Part shown: positions 45,221 through 53,565 of the stretch, in pieces
Layout: the number at the start of each line of letters is the position of its first letter
Numbering within the stretch: position 1 is the first letter of the stretch
NCBI RefSeq assembly: GCF_014851685.1
Contig: NZ_JACVAC010000007.1
Coordinates: 124,001 to 188,000, forward strand
Direction of reading: 5' to 3'
Source: Pseudomonas sp. PDM05
Lineage (GTDB): Bacteria > Pseudomonadota > Gammaproteobacteria > Pseudomonadales > Pseudomonadaceae
Length of the DNA: 64,000 nt
Notes under the pieces: generated by a model
Database searches by the model: none
What the model was told of the DNA's origin: nothing
Seen by the model: only the letters and a program-made list of their open reading frames with translations
Program-made: the position numbers and the translations under genes

Positions 45221-46831
45221 ATGGATTGTTGGACCGTACTGCAACTGCCGCAAGAGAGCGACGAACGCAGCATCAAACGCAGCTACGCGCGGCTGCTCAA
45301 AAACTGCCGCCCGGACGATGACGCCGAAGGCTTCCAGCGCCTGCGCGAAGCCTACGAAGAAGCCCTGGCCTACGCACGCTGGCGGGCAGACTGGGAAGAA
45401 GAGGCCGAGACCGCACCGGCCGCCGTGGCCGAATCGGCCTACGGCAACCTCAACGACCTCGCCGAACTGATGGACGTCAACGCCCGCCCTCCTGCCCCGC
45501 TTGCAACGCCCCGGCCCGACCCGGCCCAGGCGCTGATCAACGGCCTCACCCTGCACAACCTGGACGAACGCTGGGCCCAGGCCCAACAACAGGGCTGCAC
45601 CGAGGCGTTCCAGGCCGGCCTGTTGCGCCACTGCTTCGAAAGCCCAGGCGAGCGCGCCGCGATTACCCGTTGGGCGGTGCAGCATCTTGAATGGCTGACA
45701 CCCTGGCAACAGGTGGCCATGACCCCGTGGCAGCACGACGCGCTGAGCGGCGAGTTGTTGCAGGAGTACCGGCGCACCTTGCAGGAGCTGCTGGAGCAGA
45801 AGGCCGAACGCGAGTTCATCACCCAACTCACGCAAATGACCGGCCAACCCTGGCTGCGGGTGTTCGACCTGCAACAACAGTGGCAACGCATCGTCCTGCA
45901 CCTGCTGCATGACACCACCTGGAGCGTGCCGCTGTTCGAGCGCGTGTGCCAGGCGTTCGGCTGGGACGACCAGGCCGGCGTGTTCCCGGAACCGGCCTGG
46001 ATGTGGCGCGAACTGGTCACGCGCTGTGAACAGGAGAGCTTTTTCGAACACTTGCAGGCCAAGGCCGAGGACCGCACCTGGAAATCCGCCGATGCCATGG
46101 CGGCGCGCCTGCTGCTGACGCCGATGTCCAAGACCCAGCAAAACTGGATGACGGCGCAGTTCAGCGACAACGACTGGCACGCCTGCCAACAGCTGGCCCA
46201 AACCCTCAACTGGCGTTACCCGCAGTTGTTGGAACGCCTGCCCCAGGCCGACGTGTTTTTCTGGCGTAAATTCCTGCCACGCCCGGTGTCCCATCGCAGC
46301 TGGATAAGGGTGTGGGGCGGTTTGGCCCTGGCCGCGGCACTGGCCGTCGCGCCCGAGACCAAATCGGAGATGACCACCGAAGCGGTGATGGTGGTGCTGC
46401 TGACGCTCATTCCAGCGTTCATCGCTATCCGTTCCACACAGCTATGGGCCGCCCTGACCTCTCGCTTGATCATCCCCGACCTGTGGCTGACAGAGCGCCT
46501 GCTGCCCGAACGGTTCAACCCGCATCAGCAGTGGCTGGTATTGCGCCACGGCATCCCGCAATTGGGCATGTTGTGGATGTTTGGCCTGCTGCTGGGGGTG
46601 ATGGGCATGCTGGGCTACCTGGGAATGATCCTGATCCACCTGCTTCACCGCAGGCGCATCGGCCAACCCAGCGAGAACTTCGAGCAGCTCTACCCGTGGA
46701 TCAGCGGCCTGCACTGGGCCCACTGGAGTCCGTTGCAGGTGGCATTCCTGGCGGTGATGGTGCCCGCTACGCTGCTGTGCCAGCGCTATTTGCCCGAGAT
46801 CCCCTGGACCAGCCTGATGCACGTGCTCTAG
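45221..46831 (+). CDS. J-domain membrane protein lacking the HPD triad, HscC partner
   Basis: The 536-aa protein begins MDCWTVLQLPQESDERSIKR with SYARLLKNCRPDDDAEGFQR next, which has the J-domain layout, but the invariant HPD loop reads CRPD, so the histidine is replaced by arginine. A long helical middle (residues 80-370) and three or four C-terminal membrane segments (WGGLALAAALAVAP, VMVVLLTLIPAFIAI, GMLWMFGLLLGVMGMLGYLG, VAFLAVMVPATLLC) follow. The layout resembles the DjlB/DjlC proteins that act with HscC. It probably tethers the chaperone to the inner membrane. It is cotranscribed with hscC. Confidence 0.8.
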   Translation: MDCWTVLQLPQESDERSIKRSYARLLKNCRPDDDAEGFQRLREAYEEALAYARWRADWEEEAETAPAAVAESAYGNLNDLAELMDVNARPPAPLATPRPDPAQALINGLTLHNLDERWAQAQQQGCTEAFQAGLLRHCFESPGERAAITRWAVQHLEWLTPWQQVAMTPWQHDALSGELLQEYRRTLQELLEQKAEREFITQLTQMTGQPWLRVFDLQQQWQRIVLHLLHDTTWSVPLFERVCQAFGWDDQAGVFPEPAWMWRELVTRCEQESFFEHLQAKAEDRTWKSADAMAARLLLTPMSKTQQNWMTAQFSDNDWHACQQLAQTLNWRYPQLLERLPQADVFFWRKFLPRPVSHRSWIRVWGGLALAAALAVAPETKSEMTTEAVMVVLLTLIPAFIAIRSTQLWAALTSRLIIPDLWLTERLLPERFNPHQQWLVLRHGIPQLGMLWMFGLLLGVMGMLGYLGMILIHLLHRRRIGQPSENFEQLYPWISGLHWAHWSPLQVAFLAVMVPATLLCQRYLPEIPWTSLMHVL

Positions 46832-46974
46832 GCGCATAAACGCCGGGCGCCACTGCCCGGCAACTTGCGTGCGATCACCGCCCACAACCCGCCTCCCCCC
46901 GATTGAACCGCCTGCACACCGCCCCGCACCATGGCCCGCACCTGCACACCTCCAATAACAATAGGTTCAACGCC

Positions 46975-48225
46975 ATGAGCACGTTCCACCCTCGCCAGCT
47001 GTTGCTGGCTGCCGCCGTCACCAGCCTTGCCTTGCCCGTCGTCGCCCAAGAGCACGGCTTCCTGGAAGACGCCAGCGCCAACCTCAACCTGCGTAATTTC
47101 TTCTTCAACCGCAATTACACCAACCCGACCAAGACCCAGGGCGGCGCGCAGGAGTGGACGCAGAGTTTCATCCTCGACGCCAAGTCCGGCATCACCCAGG
47201 GCACGGTGGGTTTCGGGGTGGATGTGCTGGGCATGTATTCGTTGAAGCTCGATGGTGGGCGCGGCACCGGTGGCACCCAGTTGTTGCCACTGGACCACGA
47301 CGGCCGCCCGGCGGATGAATTCGGGCGCCTGGGCGTGGCGTTCAAGGCGCGGATCTCGAAGACGGAACTGAAGGTCGGCGAATGGATGCCAGTACTGCCG
47401 ATCCTGCGCGCAGACGATGGCCGCTCCCTGCCGCAAACCTTGCGCGGCGGGCAGATCACCTCCAAGGAAATCGACGGCCTGACCCTGTATGGCGGCCAGT
47501 TCCGCGCCAACAGCCCGCGTGACGACAGCAGCATGAACGACATGTCGATGGTCGGTAAAACCGCCTTCACGTCCGACCGTTTCAACTTCCAGGGCGGTGA
47601 ATATACGTTCAACGACAAGCGCACCCAGGTCGGCCTGTGGAACGCCCAGCTCAAGGACATCTACCGCCAGCAATACGTCAACCTGATCCACAGCCAACCC
47701 CTGGGCGACTGGACCCTGGGCGCCAACCTCGGCTTCTTCTACGGCAAGGACGACGGCAGCGCCCGCGCAGGGGAACTGGACAACAAAACCTGGTCCGGAC
47801 TGTTCTCGGCCAAATACGGCGGCAACACCTTCTACGTCGGCCTGCAGAAACTCACCGGCAACAACGCCTGGATGCGCGTCAACGGCACCAGCGGCGGCAC
47901 CCTGGCCAACGACAGCTACAACTCCAGCTACGACAACGCCCAGGAAAAATCCTGGCAAGTGCGCCACGACTACAACTTCGCCGCCCTCGGCGTGCCGGGC
48001 CTGACCCTGATGAACCGCTACATCAGTGGCAGCAACGTGCACACCGGCACCATCACCGACGGCAAGGAGTGGGGCCGCGAAACCGAAGTGGGCTATACCG
48101 TGCAAAGTGGGGTGGCCAAAAACCTCAATGTGCGCCTGCGCAACTCCAGCATGCGCCGCGACTACAGCAACAACGAGTTCGACGAAAACCGGTTGATCGT
48201 CAGTTACCCGATCAGTCTGCTGTAA
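46975..48225 (+). CDS. OprD-family outer-membrane porin
   Basis: The 416-aa porin has a signal peptide ending at VAQ (LLLAAAVTSLALPVVAQ) and the OprD-family start GFLEDASANLNLRNFFFNRN. The barrel strands include ISKTELKVGEWMPVLPILR and NLNVRLRNSSMRRDYSN near the end. OprD members admit specific small molecules such as basic amino acids or aromatic acids; the substrate is not readable. ATG 46975 is preferred over the further-upstream start. No catabolic neighbour is evident. Confidence 0.88.
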   Translation: MSTFHPRQLLLAAAVTSLALPVVAQEHGFLEDASANLNLRNFFFNRNYTNPTKTQGGAQEWTQSFILDAKSGITQGTVGFGVDVLGMYSLKLDGGRGTGGTQLLPLDHDGRPADEFGRLGVAFKARISKTELKVGEWMPVLPILRADDGRSLPQTLRGGQITSKEIDGLTLYGGQFRANSPRDDSSMNDMSMVGKTAFTSDRFNFQGGEYTFNDKRTQVGLWNAQLKDIYRQQYVNLIHSQPLGDWTLGANLGFFYGKDDGSARAGELDNKTWSGLFSAKYGGNTFYVGLQKLTGNNAWMRVNGTSGGTLANDSYNSSYDNAQEKSWQVRHDYNFAALGVPGLTLMNRYISGSNVHTGTITDGKEWGRETEVGYTVQSGVAKNLNVRLRNSSMRRDYSNNEFDENRLIVSYPISLL

Positions 48226-48258
48226 ACCGTCATCGACCTTGCTGTATGGTGCGCGCCT

Positions 48259-48291
48259 GCCGCTGCTGAGCTGAATCAGCAGCGGCTTTTT
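48259..48291 (+). terminator. Terminator after the OprD-type gene
   Basis: GCCGCTGCTGA / TCAGCAGCGGC form a perfect 11-bp stem around GCTGAA, followed by TTTTT. Confidence 0.9.
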
Positions 48292-48310
48292 ATTCGAGCC
48301 CGTGCACACC

Positions 48311-49210
48311 ATGAAATCCTTTGCTTTAGCGTGCGCCCTGCTAGCCCTGGCCCTGAGCCTCAGCGGCTGCATCGGCGCACCCATTGCCCTCACGCCGCAG
48401 ACCGAGCAACGCCTGCAGAGCCTGGCGCCGATCCGCTTCCTGCTGACCTTCGATGACGGCCCCAGCGCCTCGGGCTACAACAACCCGAGCCGTACGGTGA
48501 TCAACGACCTGGCGCACAACCCGGTGTTGCCGGGGATCAAGGCGGTGTTCTTCCTGCAGACCGAATCGTCACGCTCCGGCGGCAGCTCCCGCGGGCGCAA
48601 GACCATGGAGCGCGAGTACGCCGGCGGGCACGTCCTGGCCTTCCACACGGCCACGATGTTTCATACCAACCATCGCTGGCTCAGCGACGCCGAACTGGAA
48701 AGCACCCTCACCCAGGGCACCGCCGACATCGCCTCGATCACCGGCCGCCCGCCCCTGCTGGTGCGCCCGCCGTTCTGGAACTACGACCGCCGCACCTTCG
48801 CCGCCTACCAGCGTCATGGCCTGCACGTGCTGCTGACCGACTTGAGCGCCAACGACGGCAAGATCTGGGGCTTCAACGCCAGCCCACGCCGCCGCGCCAA
48901 CCTGTACCGACAGCTCTCGGTGGTGCGCGAACGCATCGCCCAGGGCGAGTTGCCAACGGTGGACGGGGTGATTCCGGTGGTGGTGACGTTTCATGACATC
49001 AACCGCTATACCGCGCGGCATATGCAGGAGTACTTGCAGATCTTGCTGGACAGCGCACGGATCAACGGCGTGAGAACTGCCGCTGAGCCCTTCTACACCG
49101 ATACGGCCCAACTTCAGCGCGCAGCCTTGGCGCGTACCGTCAAGGATGTGAGTGAAGAGGTGCATCTGCCGGGCGTGTGGAATTGGGTGTGGGACGCAGA
49201 CTCACACTGA
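48311..49210 (+). CDS. Polysaccharide deacetylase-family lipoprotein
   Basis: The 299-aa product has a lipoprotein signal (LSLSGCIGAP) and the deacetylase (NodB) motif 1 FLLTFDDGPSASG with metal-binding DD, and HVLAFHTATMFH in place of HxxxH. LVRPPFWNYDRRTF and VVVTFHDINRYTARH follow. It likely deacetylates a surface or cell-wall polysaccharide. ATG 48311 is preferred over GTG 48302. It ends 28 bases before the hrp box, but there is no sign that the two are linked. Confidence 0.85.
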   Translation: MKSFALACALLALALSLSGCIGAPIALTPQTEQRLQSLAPIRFLLTFDDGPSASGYNNPSRTVINDLAHNPVLPGIKAVFFLQTESSRSGGSSRGRKTMEREYAGGHVLAFHTATMFHTNHRWLSDAELESTLTQGTADIASITGRPPLLVRPPFWNYDRRTFAAYQRHGLHVLLTDLSANDGKIWGFNASPRRRANLYRQLSVVRERIAQGELPTVDGVIPVVVTFHDINRYTARHMQEYLQILLDSARINGVRTAAEPFYTDTAQLQRAALARTVKDVSEEVHLPGVWNWVWDADSH

Positions 49211-49237
49211 GCGAGAGAAACAGACTACACAGGCACT

Positions 49238-49266
49238 GGAACCTTTCACTTACAGCAGTCCACTCA
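49238..49266 (+). promoter_or_regulatory. hrp box (HrpL/RspL-dependent promoter)
   Basis: GGAACC, then exactly 16 bases, then CCACTCA: a full match to the hrp-box consensus GGAACC-N15/16-CCACNNA read by the ECF sigma factor HrpL. It lies 42 bases before the start codon of the M91 gene. Confidence 0.82.
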
Positions 49267-49308
49267 GCAACTGAATGAGTCCCTGATAAGCGAAGGAAAC
49301 AACTGCCA

Positions 49309-50940
49309 ATGGTCATACGTGCGCCGACTATTTCTTATCCATCCCTCGTCAAACATCAAGCCCCCACACAACTGTCTGAACAAACACCTGAAAACAAACC
49401 TGCCACGACCATAGTGGTCGATGGAAACAAGAAAACCTACGTTGATCCGAATTACATAAAAGAAAAAAACAAACTTTTTGCCGAACAAAACAAACCGCTT
49501 ATTCCTGCTCACTATGCAGGTAAATCTACACTCACAACCGACCAGCGCCCCTTCAGCACGACCCGCATCGAATACAACCCCTTACACCGCGACAACGATG
49601 TAGAAATCACCAGAGAGCGCACCGTTCGTTACTCTACCAATAAAGCATTATCCCCCTCACTGACGAATGACGCCCTAGTTATAAAAACGGGTGACCAAGC
49701 AGACACTGTGCATATTGGCAAAGGAAAGAATGGCGCCCTCACGGCAAAAATAAACGAGCAGACTTATTCCATCCAACCCAGCGATGAACTCGGTTCCGGC
49801 CAAAAACTAGTCATTCAAACGCAGGGCGGCAATGACACCGTCACCATCGATGATGAGGTTGAGTCCGAGGTGATTGTCGAAGGTGGAGATGGGGATGACG
49901 TTATAAATGCCGGCGGCGGCCGCAGTCGCATCTTCGGTGGCGCAGGAAATGACACCATTCGCCTGGGTCGAGGCACAGGTTATGCCGAAGGCAACGACGG
50001 CAATGACACCATCTACGGTGGGCGCGGCAAAAGCGTCTTGTACGGCAACAACGGAAATGATCGACTATTCGGGTACACAGGGCCTGATGCAAACCCGACT
50101 TACATCGACGGTGGTGCAGGAAACGATCTGCTCGTCGGAGGCAGCGCGCACTCGGTGATGAACGGTGGTTTGGGTAACGATACATTGCTAGGCAAAGGCC
50201 GCAGCACATTCTATTCGGGCAATGGCAATGACTGCGTGATCTCCAATAACAAGGAGGACTTGATTTATGCAAAACCCACCGACCAGATACGCAAACAAAA
50301 CGACACACGCTTTATACCTGTCACTTATGAAAACGTCGGTAAAACGGGCATTACCGTTGAAGGATCCGACGCGTTCAAACAGCGGGTCGAGGATGATTTG
50401 GAAATGTTGAGAAGTTCTCCTTCCGGACAGCAGATGCTTAAAGAGTTCGATGCATCCACATCACGCGTCGGAGCGCCATTGAAGATAACGGAAGCACAAT
50501 CCGAAGATAACAGCTTCTACATGGGCCGCAATTCCAACTTTGATCAGCAAGTCAACGATGGAAAAAAACCCCATTCAGCAGAAGACCCAAATCTGGCGGT
50601 CATAAAAGACGGTATTCGCGGCAACCCGCTTACCCATGGAGAGCTGCAATACAATCGCTCGTATGTTGATAACGGCACGCATAAAAATCATCCCGCCAGC
50701 TACTTGTACCACGAGATGTCGCATGCCTATAACGGCAGAAATGGCACAGTGCTACCAGGTACGACCCAACGCGAGGCAAATGTTGAACGCCAAGCTGTTG
50801 GCTTACCCACCAATGCCGCCCCGTTTGACTTTGACAATGATCCAGCAACCCCGCCCACCGATACCAACCCCGACCCCTTTAATGAAAACGCCCTGCGTAA
50901 AGAAATGGGCGAGGCATTGCGCACCCGATACAGAGAGTGA
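49309..50940 (+). CDS. Probable type III effector: RTX-like repeats plus M91-type zinc metallopeptidase
   Basis: The 543-aa protein has no signal peptide; its first 12 residues (MVIRAPTISYPS) lack acidic residues, carry isoleucine at position 3 and are followed by a Ser/Thr/Pro-rich stretch, as in Pseudomonas type III effectors. Residues about 168-312 hold RTX nonapeptide-like repeats (GGDGDDVIN, GGAGNDTIR, GNDGNDTIY, GGAGNDLLV, GGLGNDTLL), roughly one per 18 residues. The C-terminal 350-543 carries the metalloprotease motif HEMSH (H468, E469, H472) and NVERQAVGLP, the layout of peptidase family M91 (NleD/HopH1-like), whose members cleave host MAP kinases. An exact hrp box precedes it. It is AT-richer than its neighbours and stands alone between core genes. 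Target, secretion and activity are inference. Confidence 0.8.
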   Translation: MVIRAPTISYPSLVKHQAPTQLSEQTPENKPATTIVVDGNKKTYVDPNYIKEKNKLFAEQNKPLIPAHYAGKSTLTTDQRPFSTTRIEYNPLHRDNDVEITRERTVRYSTNKALSPSLTNDALVIKTGDQADTVHIGKGKNGALTAKINEQTYSIQPSDELGSGQKLVIQTQGGNDTVTIDDEVESEVIVEGGDGDDVINAGGGRSRIFGGAGNDTIRLGRGTGYAEGNDGNDTIYGGRGKSVLYGNNGNDRLFGYTGPDANPTYIDGGAGNDLLVGGSAHSVMNGGLGNDTLLGKGRSTFYSGNGNDCVISNNKEDLIYAKPTDQIRKQNDTRFIPVTYENVGKTGITVEGSDAFKQRVEDDLEMLRSSPSGQQMLKEFDASTSRVGAPLKITEAQSEDNSFYMGRNSNFDQQVNDGKKPHSAEDPNLAVIKDGIRGNPLTHGELQYNRSYVDNGTHKNHPASYLYHEMSHAYNGRNGTVLPGTTQREANVERQAVGLPTNAAPFDFDNDPATPPTDTNPDPFNENALRKEMGEALRTRYRE

Positions 50941-50994
50941 CACGGCCCTGAGGAAAAGCAGACGGAAGCTGGCACGGCGCAGCGGGCCTGAAGA

Positions 50995-51387
50995 TCAACC
51001 CCGCGACTCGACCCCAAGCTCATCCCACACCGACTCCGCCAGGTGGAACGTCGCATTCGCCGCCGGTATCCCGCAGTAGATCGCGCTCTGCATCAGCACT
51101 TCCTTGATCTCTGCGCGGCTCACGCCATTGCTGGCGGCGGCACGCAGGTGCAGCTTCAACTCGTCATTGCGGTTCATGCCGATCAGCATCGCAATGGTGA
51201 TCAGGCTGCGGGTGTGCCGAGGCAGGCCCGGGCGGGTCCAGATGTCACCCCAGGCGTGGCGGGTGATCATGTCCTGGAACTCGCTGTTGAACTCGGTCAA
51301 GGCATTGAGGCTGCGATCGACATGGGCGTCGCCCAGCACTTCGCGGCGCACTTGCAGGCCGTCGGCGTAACGTTGTTTCTCGTCCAC
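50995..51387 (-). CDS. pcaC: 4-carboxymuconolactone decarboxylase
   Basis: PcaC decarboxylates 4-carboxymuconolactone to beta-ketoadipate enol-lactone. The 130-aa protein has GLQVRREVLGDAHVDRS, FQDMITRHAWGDIWTRPGL and the CMD signature with reactive cysteine (SAIYCGIPAANATFH). The start is GTG 51387 (VDEKQRYADGL); AGGAG is at the right distance. It is the last gene of pcaT-B-D-C, 10 bases after pcaD. Confidence 0.92.
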   Translation of the reverse strand: MDEKQRYADGLQVRREVLGDAHVDRSLNALTEFNSEFQDMITRHAWGDIWTRPGLPRHTRSLITIAMLIGMNRNDELKLHLRAAASNGVSRAEIKEVLMQSAIYCGIPAANATFHLAESVWDELGVESRG

Positions 51388-51397
51388 AAAAAACTCC

Positions 51398-52189
51398 TCA
51401 GTGGGCCAGCAAAAATTCGACAACCAGGTCGCTGAACGCTGCGCCGGCCTGGACATTGGACAGGTGCGCCGCATAGAACTCGGCGTATTCGGCACCCTGC
51501 ACATGGTTCTGGATAAAGTGGCTGCCCTCTGGTGGCGTAACAGCGTCGTCGGTACCGGCAATCACCAGGGTCGGGGCCTTGATCAACGCCAGTTGCTCGC
51601 GAAAATCCGCATCGCGCACGGCGGCGCAGTTGGCGGCATAACCTTCGGGGGATGTGGCGGCCAGCATGTCGGTGATCTGCTTGGCCTGGTGCGGGTTGGC
51701 CGCCGCAAAGTCGGCGGTGAACCAGCGCGCAATCGACGCATCACGCAGGGCGACCATTGCCGCCGTGCCGTCGCGCAGGACCATCTCGATACGCGGGTTC
51801 CAGATCTGCGGCGTGCCGATCCTGGCAGCGGTGTTGCACAGCACCAGGCGATGCAGGCGCTCGCCCGCATGGATGCCCAGCCACTGGCCAATCAAGCCGC
51901 CCATGGACAAGCCACAGAAATGCGCGCGTTGGATATCCAGCGCATCCAACAGCGCGATCACGTCGCGGCCCAGTTGCTCGATGCTATAGGGCCCTGGCGT
52001 GACCAGGGATTTGCCATGACCACGGGTATCAAAGCGCAGCACACGAAAATGCTCAGTGAACGCTGGGATCTGGATGTCCCACATGTGCAGGTCGGTGCCC
52101 AGGGAGTTGGACAACACCAAGACCGGCGCACCCACGGGGCCGTCCAGTTGGTAATGCAGTTCGCCATCGGCGAGTTGTACAAAGGCCAC
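51398..52189 (-). CDS. pcaD: 3-oxoadipate enol-lactonase
   Basis: PcaD hydrolyses beta-ketoadipate enol-lactone to beta-ketoadipate. The 263-aa alpha/beta hydrolase has the nucleophile elbow GLSMGG, DTRGHGKS, and the acid/histidine parts around AGTDDAVTPPEGSHF. The start is GTG 52189, preceded by GAGGAGA, giving VAFVQLADGELHYQL; the frame upstream lies within pcaB. A 10-base gap on each side shows the operon. Confidence 0.92.
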   Translation of the reverse strand: MAFVQLADGELHYQLDGPVGAPVLVLSNSLGTDLHMWDIQIPAFTEHFRVLRFDTRGHGKSLVTPGPYSIEQLGRDVIALLDALDIQRAHFCGLSMGGLIGQWLGIHAGERLHRLVLCNTAARIGTPQIWNPRIEMVLRDGTAAMVALRDASIARWFTADFAAANPHQAKQITDMLAATSPEGYAANCAAVRDADFREQLALIKAPTLVIAGTDDAVTPPEGSHFIQNHVQGAEYAEFYAAHLSNVQAGAAFSDLVVEFLLAH

Positions 52190-52199
52190 GGTGGTCTCC

Positions 52200-53555
52200 T
52201 CAAGCAAAATGTTCAGTGACGGCACGGCTGACCCACGTGCGGGCCAGCCCGAGGTAATGGCCGGGATCAAGCAGGCGGTCGAGTTCGGCCGCTGACAGTT
52301 CGGCGGTGACCCGGGGTTCGTCCGCCAGCACCGCACGCAAGTGCCGCCCTTCGGCGACGGCGCGTTTGCAGCAGTGTTCCAGCAGATGGTGTGCGGTCTC
52401 ACGGCCCAGGCGCTGGGCGAGCACGATGCTCACGGCTTCGGCCAACACCAGGCCTTGGGTCAGATCGAGGTTTTGCGTCATGCGCTCAGGATCGACCTCC
52501 AAACCTTCACTCACCAGCAACGCCTGTTGCAGCGCGCCGGACACCAGCCGGCAGATCTCCGGCAGGGTTTCCCATTCGGCATGCCACAGGCCCAGGCTGC
52601 GCTCGTGTTCCTGAGGCATGGCGCTGAACATCGTCGCCACCAGCCCGGGCACGCGGGTGGCGGCGCTGATCAGCACGGCAGCGCCCACCGGGTTGCGTTT
52701 GTGCGGCATGGTGGACGAGCCACCTTTGCCCGGCGCAGAGGGCTCGAACACCTCGGCCGCTTCGGTCTGCATCAACAGGCTGATGTCGCGCCCCAGTTTG
52801 CCCAGGCTACCGGCGATCAGGCCAAGCACGCTGGCAAACTCCACCAGGCGATCGCGCTGGGTGTGCCAGGGTTGTTCGGGCAGGCTCAAGCGCAACTCGT
52901 CGGCCAAGGCCTGCGCCACCGGCAGTGCCTGTTCGCCAAGGGCGGCCAGCGTGCCGGAGGCGCCGCCAAACTGCAGCACCAGCAAACGCGGTTTCAATTC
53001 GGCCAGGCGTTGACGACTACGGGTCACCGCCCCCAGCCAACCGGCGATTTTCATCCCCAGCGTGACCGGCGTCGCATGCTGCAACCAGGTGCGTCCGGCC
53101 AGCGGCACGTCGGCATGGCGCTGGGCCTGGGCGGCGAGGATATCGCCCAGGCGCGCCAGGTCCGTTTCGATCAGCGTCAGCGCCTGGCGCAGTTGCAGCA
53201 CCAGGCCGGTGTCCATCACATCCTGGCTGGTGGCGCCCAAATGTACATAACGTTCGGCACCGGCGTCTTCACTGGCGATCAACTTGCCCAACGCCTTCAC
53301 CAGCGGGATCGCCGAATTGCCCGCCGTGGCAATCGCCACGCCAAGGGCATCGACGTCGTACAGCGAGGCCAGGCAAGCCTGGGCAATCGACGCAACGGCG
53401 GCCTGCGGGATCAAACCCACCCGCGCCTCGGCCCGGGCCAACGCGGCCTCGAAATCCAGCATGCCCTGCAGGCGTCCCCTGTCGCAGAACACTTCGGCCA
53501 TGCTGCCTGCCGTGAAGTAAGCGTCGAACAGTTGATTGCTCGTGCGCAGTGTCAT
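52200..53555 (-). CDS. pcaB: 3-carboxy-cis,cis-muconate cycloisomerase
   Basis: PcaB closes 3-carboxymuconate to 4-carboxymuconolactone. The 451-aa protein belongs to the fumarase/argininosuccinate lyase family: HLGATSQDVMDTGLV, RTWLQHATPVTLG and the signature GSSTMPHKRNPVGA. It follows pcaT after 10 bases. Confidence 0.93.
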   Translation of the reverse strand: MTLRTSNQLFDAYFTAGSMAEVFCDRGRLQGMLDFEAALARAEARVGLIPQAAVASIAQACLASLYDVDALGVAIATAGNSAIPLVKALGKLIASEDAGAERYVHLGATSQDVMDTGLVLQLRQALTLIETDLARLGDILAAQAQRHADVPLAGRTWLQHATPVTLGMKIAGWLGAVTRSRQRLAELKPRLLVLQFGGASGTLAALGEQALPVAQALADELRLSLPEQPWHTQRDRLVEFASVLGLIAGSLGKLGRDISLLMQTEAAEVFEPSAPGKGGSSTMPHKRNPVGAAVLISAATRVPGLVATMFSAMPQEHERSLGLWHAEWETLPEICRLVSGALQQALLVSEGLEVDPERMTQNLDLTQGLVLAEAVSIVLAQRLGRETAHHLLEHCCKRAVAEGRHLRAVLADEPRVTAELSAAELDRLLDPGHYLGLARTWVSRAVTEHFA

Positions 53556-53565
53556 AACCCGTCCC

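Noticed and set aside
43391..46294. 967-codon open frame on the minus strand
   Set aside because: Antisense to hscC and the J-domain gene; low-complexity Val/Gly/Gln composition typical of shadow frames.
46842..46861. GCCGGGC/GCCCGGC hairpin after the J-domain gene as a terminator
   Set aside because: Stem is good but there is no T-run, so termination is not supported.
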